Assembly: GCA_945889625.1 (NCBI GenBank)
Contig: CAMDCE010000042.1
Span: 1-43,924, forward strand
Reading direction: 5' to 3'
Source of the DNA: Asaia bogorensis
GTDB lineage: Bacteria > Pseudomonadota > Alphaproteobacteria > Reyranellales > Reyranellaceae
Length of the DNA stretch: 43,924 nucleotides
In this document: positions 39,808-43,924 of the stretch, one piece after another
Position numbering within the stretch: position 1 is the first letter of the stretch
Layout: each line of letters starts with the position of its first letter
Notes under the pieces: model-generated
The model's input: the letters and a program-made list of their open reading frames with translations, nothing else
The model's database searches: none
Told to the model about the DNA's origin: nothing
Made by a program: the position numbers and the translations under genes

Positions 39808-41184
39808 ATGGAGCGCTCGACGATCTATGCGCTTGGTACGCCCGCCCCGTCGCGCGCGGCGCCGGGCGCGCTCTCCGTTATCCGCTTGAGCGGCCCCCGC
39901 GCAGCCGATGCCCTGGTCTTCCTCACCGAGGCGCGCGCCTTCGAGCGCGGTCATTCGGCGCGCGATCCGGCGCTGCCCGAGCCGCGGCGCATGGCCGTGC
40001 GCACAGTCATCGATCCGCTGAGCGGTGAGGAGATCGACCGCGGCCTCGCCGTGTGGTTCGAGGCGCCGAACAGCGAGACCGGCGAGATGATGGCCGAGCT
40101 GCATTTGCACGGCGGCCGCGCCGTGGTGAATGCAGCGCTGGCCGCACTGGCGCGGCTGGGCTTCTGCCGCCTCGCCGAGCCGGGCGAATTCACCCGCCGC
40201 GCCTTCGAGCACGGCAAGCTCGATCTTACCCGGGCCGAGGCCATCGCCGACCTGGTCGCGGCCGAAACCGACCAGCAGCGCCGCCAGGCGCTGCAACAGA
40301 TGGACGGCGCGCTGCACCGCCTCTACGAGGACTGGCGCACGCTGGGACTGCGCACGCTGGCCCATCTCGAGGCAGCGATCGACTTTCCCGACGAGGATCT
40401 GCCTCCCGGCATCGCCCAGGAAGTGCGAGCCGGCATCACCGAGCTTCAAGGCGAGATAGCAGCTCATCTCGACGACCGGCGCGGCGAGCGGCTGCGCGAG
40501 GGCCTGCACATCGCCATCATCGGCCCGCCCAACGCCGGCAAGTCCTCGCTGCTCAACCTTCTGGCACGACGCGATGCCGCCATCGTGTCGGAGACCGCGG
40601 GCACGACGCGCGACGTGATCGAGATCCATCTCGATCTCGGCGGTTGGCCGGTCGTGCTGGCCGATACCGCAGGCCTGCGCGAGGCCGGCGATGCCATCGA
40701 GCAGGAAGGCGTGCGTCGCGCCCGGGCCCGCGCCGCGTCGGCCGATTTGCGCCTGCTGGTCCTTGATGCCTCGGCCGACTGGAAGTCCGCGATGCGCGAT
40801 CTCACGGCGGCGACCGAACGATGGAATGCCACGCATGACATCGTGGTGGTGAACAAGGTCGATCTCGCTGCAGTCGACGCCGGCAGTGTCGTGCCGCTGT
40901 CGGCCAAATCAGGCGTGGGGCTCGCCGAGTTGTTGGCCCGCCTGGAACACTCGGCCGGTCTGTTGATGGCCGAAGGCGCCGCGCCGCCGCTGACGCGCGC
41001 GCGCCATCGCGAGGCGCTGATGGACGCCCACGCAGCACTGGGCCGCGCGCTGGTGGCGCCGGAGGTGGCGCTGGCCGCCGAGGATTTACGGCTGGCGATG
41101 CGGGCTTTGGGGCGCATCACCGGTACGGTGCGGATCGATGAGCTGCTCGACGTGATCTTCCGCGACTTCTGCATCGGCAAATAA
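39808..41184 (+). CDS. mnmE: tRNA uridine-5-carboxymethylaminomethyl(34) GTPase MnmE
   Basis: A 458-residue tRNA-modifying GTPase, partner of MnmG in making cmnm5U34. The N-terminal tetrahydrofolate-binding domain (STIYALGTPAPSRAAPGALSVIRLSGP) and a helical domain flank the inserted G domain. The P-loop is GPPNAGKSS (239-247), G3 is DTAGL and G4 is NKVD. The obligatory C-terminal CIGK is present. Its partner mnmG lies 1.4 kb downstream, separated by two unrelated genes; in many Alphaproteobacteria the two are adjacent. Confidence 0.97.
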   Translation: MERSTIYALGTPAPSRAAPGALSVIRLSGPRAADALVFLTEARAFERGHSARDPALPEPRRMAVRTVIDPLSGEEIDRGLAVWFEAPNSETGEMMAELHLHGGRAVVNAALAALARLGFCRLAEPGEFTRRAFEHGKLDLTRAEAIADLVAAETDQQRRQALQQMDGALHRLYEDWRTLGLRTLAHLEAAIDFPDEDLPPGIAQEVRAGITELQGEIAAHLDDRRGERLREGLHIAIIGPPNAGKSSLLNLLARRDAAIVSETAGTTRDVIEIHLDLGGWPVVLADTAGLREAGDAIEQEGVRRARARAASADLRLLVLDASADWKSAMRDLTAATERWNATHDIVVVNKVDLAAVDAGSVVPLSAKSGVGLAELLARLEHSAGLLMAEGAAPPLTRARHREALMDAHAALGRALVAPEVALAAEDLRLAMRALGRITGTVRIDELLDVIFRDFCIGK

Positions 41185-41197
41185 GCGGCCGCCGGCG

Positions 41198-41935
41198 TTA
41201 ACTGCGCAGCTTCTGCTTGGAGCCGGTCGGCCGATAGGCCAGGTCCTCGACGACCTTGCCGCCCAGCAGATGAGTCTGGACGATGCGGTCGACCCCGGCT
41301 TCGTCGACGTCGCCATACATCGTGCCTTCAGGCCACACCTGCAGCACCGGCGCCAGCGTGCAGGGGCCGAGACAACTCGTCTTGGCCGTCATCGTCCCCT
41401 CACCCGCGGTACGCAGGGACAGCCGGTTCTGCTCGTTGCGCAGATGGCCCCAGATGATTTCGGCGCCGGCGTGAATGCAGGGCGCGCCCTGGCAGACCAG
41501 CACGCGCCGTTTCTGGGCGGGCACGATCGCGCCTTCCACTGTCTTGGCCTCGCCGATGTCGAGAATCGCGGCGCCGTCGGAATGAATGACCGAAGCGAGA
41601 AGCTCACGCATCAACGGCTGTTCGGCGAGGAAGGGAGCGATGCGGATTTCCGGCCAGCGCCGCTCATCGTCGGCCTGCCAGCGTGCGAGCGCGCGCTTCA
41701 CCCCGATGACGAAACTGGGCTCGGCCGGCAGCACCATCGGCACGATGACGATCGGCTGGCCAGCCTCGACCAGCTCGCCGAGGGCTGCCTGCAGCGACGG
41801 GTGCCCCTCCTCGGTGAAGGCGAAGACCGCCTTGCCGACGCCGGCCAGGCCGGCTGCCTCATCGCGCAGCCGTGTCATCTGCCGGAGCGATGCAGCCGTC
41901 GTCGCCGAGCGTGCGAGAAGCAGGACATTCGTCAT
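41198..41935 (-). CDS. CbiX-like domain fused to thioredoxin-like [2Fe-2S] ferredoxin
   Basis: A 245-residue two-domain protein. Residues 1-125 resemble the sirohydrochlorin chelatase CbiX/SirB fold (VLLLARSATTAASLRQMTRL, then IVIVPMVLPAEPSFVIGVKRAL). The HGS and GGHVKRD histidines that bind metal are absent, so chelation is unlikely. Residues 140-245 are a thioredoxin-like ferredoxin with Cys148, 153, 188 and 192 in a C-x4-C-x34-C-x3-C pattern like NuoE, in CQGAPC and CLGPC. It sits between mnmE and mnmG, converging on mnmE 13 bp from its stop. It may be an electron-transfer or metal-related protein; the role is unknown. Confidence 0.8.
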   Translation of the reverse strand: MTNVLLLARSATTAASLRQMTRLRDEAAGLAGVGKAVFAFTEEGHPSLQAALGELVEAGQPIVIVPMVLPAEPSFVIGVKRALARWQADDERRWPEIRIAPFLAEQPLMRELLASVIHSDGAAILDIGEAKTVEGAIVPAQKRRVLVCQGAPCIHAGAEIIWGHLRNEQNRLSLRTAGEGTMTAKTSCLGPCTLAPVLQVWPEGTMYGDVDEAGVDRIVQTHLLGGKVVEDLAYRPTGSKQKLRS

Positions 41936-41981
41936 GCGCCCTATGTACCCTGAGGGCCGCAGTCTCTGCTACCGTGATGGT

Positions 41982-42596
41982 ATGACCAAGATCCTCCTCA
42001 CCCGTCATGGCCATGTCGAAGGCATCAAGCCGGCGCGCTTTCGCGGGCGCGCCGAGCTGTCGCTGACCGACCGGGGCCTCGTCCAGGCCGATGCGATCGC
42101 GCGCCGCATCGCCGGGCAGTGGAAGCCCGTGGCGATCTACACCAGCGCACTGCAGCGCTGCGTCGTCACCGGCAGCAAGATCGCCGCGGCCTGCGGGATC
42201 GCCGCGACTGCGCTCGACGGCTTGATGGACCTCGACTATGGCGCCTGGCAGATGCGGACCCACGACGAGATGAAGGCCGAGGCGCCCGAGCTCTATCGGC
42301 GCTGGCACACGGCGCCGCAGCTCATGCGATTTCCCGGCGGCGAGTCGCTGCAGGATTTGGTGGCGCGCACCTCGGATGCCTTGCGCATGGTGCTGACCAA
42401 ACACGTGGGGCAGGCCGTGGTGCTGGTGGGCCACGACAGCGTCAACCGCGCGCTGCTGTTGCAGCTCCTCGATCAGCCGCTGTCGACCTATTGGCGGCTG
42501 TCGCAAGACCCCTGCACGCTGAACGAGGTCGATATCGAGGGCGAGACGATCCAGGTCAGGCGGATCAACGATACGAGTCATCTGGACCGCTCCTAA
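41982..42596 (+). CDS. Histidine phosphatase family protein (phosphoglycerate mutase-like)
   Basis: A 204-residue branch-1 histidine phosphatase. The catalytic RHG is at residues 8-10 ([12 protein letters not shown]). The second-site Arg is in [11 protein letters not shown], Glu/Asp acid candidates lie in [17 protein letters not shown], and the second His is in [17 protein letters not shown]. This order matches CobC/GpmB-type phosphatases, acting on alpha-ribazole phosphate, sugar phosphates or nucleotides; the exact substrate is not visible. It is divergent from the CbiX-ferredoxin gene by 46 bp and precedes mnmG by 23 bp. Confidence 0.9.
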   Translation: MTKILLTRHGHVEGIKPARFRGRAELSLTDRGLVQADAIARRIAGQWKPVAIYTSALQRCVVTGSKIAAACGIAATALDGLMDLDYGAWQMRTHDEMKAEAPELYRRWHTAPQLMRFPGGESLQDLVARTSDALRMVLTKHVGQAVVLVGHDSVNRALLLQLLDQPLSTYWRLSQDPCTLNEVDIEGETIQVRRINDTSHLDRS

Positions 42597-42619
42597 CCGG
42601 GAAGCGTAAAAGGCCCGCC

Positions 42620-43924
42620 ATGTCGGGCTTCGCATATGACGTGATCGTGGTGGGCGGCGGCCATGCCGGCTGTGAAGCCGCTTCAGCGTCGGCGCGGCTG
42701 GGCGCCCGGACCCTGCTGCTCACCCATCGGCTCGATACGATCGGCGAAATGTCCTGCAATCCCGCCATCGGCGGGCTGGGCAAGGGCCATCTGGTGCGCG
42801 AGATCGATGCCCTCGACGGCGTCATGGGCCGCGCCACTGACCGGGCCGGCATCCAGTTCCGCACCCTCAATCTCTCCAAGGGACCTGCGGTGCGCGGACC
42901 GCGCGCCCAGGCCGATCGCAAGCTCTATCGCCAGGCCATGCAGGTGCTGCTGGCCGAGCAGGCCAATCTCGAGTTACGCGCCGATGCGGTTGCCGATATC
43001 CTTCTCGATGCGCGCGGGACGTGTATTGGTGTTTTAACTGAATCGGGCGCTGAAATCGCTGCGGGTCGCGTCGTTCTGACGACTGGCACATTTTTGCGAG
43101 GCCTGATTCATCTCGGTGAAATCAAGATCCCTGCGGGTCGCGCCCGCGGACAGCGCGACGGCACGCCGGCCGACCTCGCGGCCGACGAGGTTGAAGAGCC
43201 ATCTACGAGACTCGCCCAGACGTTGCAGCGATTCGGCTTCGCTTTGGGACGCCTCAAGACCGGTACGCCGGCGCGACTCGACGGCCGCACGATCGACTAC
43301 AGCTCGCTCGAGCGCCAGGACGGCGACGATCCGCCGGTGCCGTTTTCCTATCTCACCGACAGGATCACCACGGCGCAGGTCGCCTGCCACATCACCACGA
43401 CGACGGCGGCCACCCACGACATCATCCGGGCCAACCTGCATCGCGCGCCGATGTACTCCGGCCAGATCGACAGTGTCGGGCCGCGCTACTGCCCGTCGAT
43501 CGAGGACAAGGTCGTGCGCTTTGCCGGTCGCGAGCGCCATCAGATCTTCCTCGAGCCCGAAGGCCTCGACGACCCCACGGTCTACCCCAACGGCATCTCG
43601 ACCTCCCTGCCGCGGGAAGTGCAGCTTGCCATGCTGCAGACCATCCCGGGATTGGAGCGGGCAGCCATGCTCCGGCCGGGGTATGCCATCGAATACGATC
43701 ATATCGACCCTCGCGAATTGCACGCGACCCTGGAGACCAGGCGGGTGGCCGGCCTCTACATGGCGGGCCAGATCAACGGCACGACTGGATACGAGGAGGC
43801 AGCCGCCCAGGGACTGATGGCCGGGTTGAATGCAGCGCTGGCGGCGGCCGGATCGGCGTCCTTCCAGGTCGACCGCGCCGACGGCTATCTCGGTGTTTTG
43901 ATTGACGATTTGGTCAGTTTGGGG
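42620..43924 (+). CDS. mnmG: tRNA uridine-5-carboxymethylaminomethyl(34) synthase MnmG, 5' part
   Basis: The first 435 codons of MnmG (GidA), running off the right edge; the family has about 620. The FAD loop is [14 protein letters not shown] near residue 8. [41 protein letters not shown] and [15 protein letters not shown] are all present. Between IPAGR (residues 170-174) and LGRLKTGTP the protein has about 35 residues where relatives have about 20. The added piece is near 175-190 ([15 protein letters not shown]). Reading frame is kept. It works with MnmE on tRNA wobble uridine. Confidence 0.96.
   Translation, partial: MSGFAYDVIVVGGGHAGCEAASASARLGARTLLLTHRLDTIGEMSCNPAIGGLGKGHLVREIDALDGVMGRATDRAGIQFRTLNLSKGPAVRGPRAQADRKLYRQAMQVLLAEQANLELRADAVADILLDARGTCIGVLTESGAEIAAGRVVLTTGTFLRGLIHLGEIKIPAGRARGQRDGTPADLAADEVEEPSTRLAQTLQRFGFALGRLKTGTPARLDGRTIDYSSLERQDGDDPPVPFSYLTDRITTAQVACHITTTTAATHDIIRANLHRAPMYSGQIDSVGPRYCPSIEDKVVRFAGRERHQIFLEPEGLDDPTVYPNGISTSLPREVQLAMLQTIPGLERAAMLRPGYAIEYDHIDPRELHATLETRRVAGLYMAGQINGTTGYEEAAAQGLMAGLNAALAAAGSASFQVDRADGYLGVLIDDLVSLG

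Noticed and set aside
36474..39809. 1111-codon leftward frame across glnD and neighbouring genes
   Set aside because: It is an Arg/Gly/Ala-rich out-of-frame shadow typical of high-GC DNA. GlnD in the other frame has every expected motif.
43142..43192. MnmG extra segment as a pair of compensating frameshifts
   Set aside because: I read the alternative frames across this stretch and neither restores the usual family sequence, so an in-frame insertion is the simpler explanation.
43034..43723. Leftward frame opposite mnmG
   Set aside because: It is antisense to conserved MnmG coding sequence and has no ribosome site or recognisable domain.

Overview
The window reads as a piece of a high-GC Alphaproteobacterium chromosome. 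Several lines agree: a SDHAF4/DUF1674 assembly-factor gene, the HemJ type of protoporphyrinogen oxidase, the hemE/hemH/hemJ set divergent from a PDRP-type (DUF299) regulator, and mnmE close to mnmG. The paralogue-rich mix (LysR, LLM oxidoreductase, NIPSNAP, EVE, amino-acid binding protein, RND pump) suggests a large free-living genome. A Reyranella-like member is my impression only. Coding density is high. I saw no tRNA, rRNA, CRISPR array, transposase or phage gene.

Layout. Positions 146-5163 hold two tandem ketopantoate-reductase-like genes coupled to a HAD nucleotidase, then rmuC, an NTF2-like gene and htpX. Positions 5223-10096 run rightward: SDHAF4, a palindromic repeat, a FAD amine/amino-acid oxidoreductase, threonine dehydratase, a NIPSNAP protein and purH. 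Positions 10276-17119 are small switches and accessory genes: two exporters divergent from an XRE regulator, a methyltransferase, a lipid kinase divergent from a WYL regulator, VOC and EVE genes, and an LLM oxidoreductase. Helically phased CTGACAG repeats lie before both the WYL gene and the VOC gene. Positions 17241-22847 hold an orphan amino-acid binding protein divergent from a two-gene RND efflux operon.

Positions 22837-27663 look like a zone of decay and repeats. It holds an exported msrA stopped at the Trp of its GCFW motif, a DinB gene preceded by a micro-ORF resembling a LysR tail, an intact LysR gene with a palindromic operator, two large hairpins, and an M20 hydrolase with a frameshift and a lost metal-ligand His. 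Two copies of a ~100-bp bipartite palindrome sit exactly at convergent gene ends.

Positions 27664-33922 form one leftward string with overlapping or near-touching genes: hemE, hemH, hemJ, a two-subunit ThDP decarboxylase, an N-terminal scrap of a C45-type hydrolase, a polytopic membrane protein and cysK. The 322-bp gap between hemE and the divergent PDRP gene corresponds to the chromosomal replication origin of Caulobacter and Rickettsia, so it is a candidate oriC. To its right are a secreted unknown, glnD, a leaderless binding-protein-like gene, a secreted helix-hairpin-helix protein, mnmE, a CbiX-like/[2Fe-2S] fusion, a histidine phosphatase and the first 435 codons of mnmG, which carries an extra segment of about 15 residues.

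I found no unmistakable new multi-gene system. The leads most worth following are the hemE-PDRP gap, the CTGACAG regulon, the repeat families, the broken genes and the CbiX-ferredoxin fusion.
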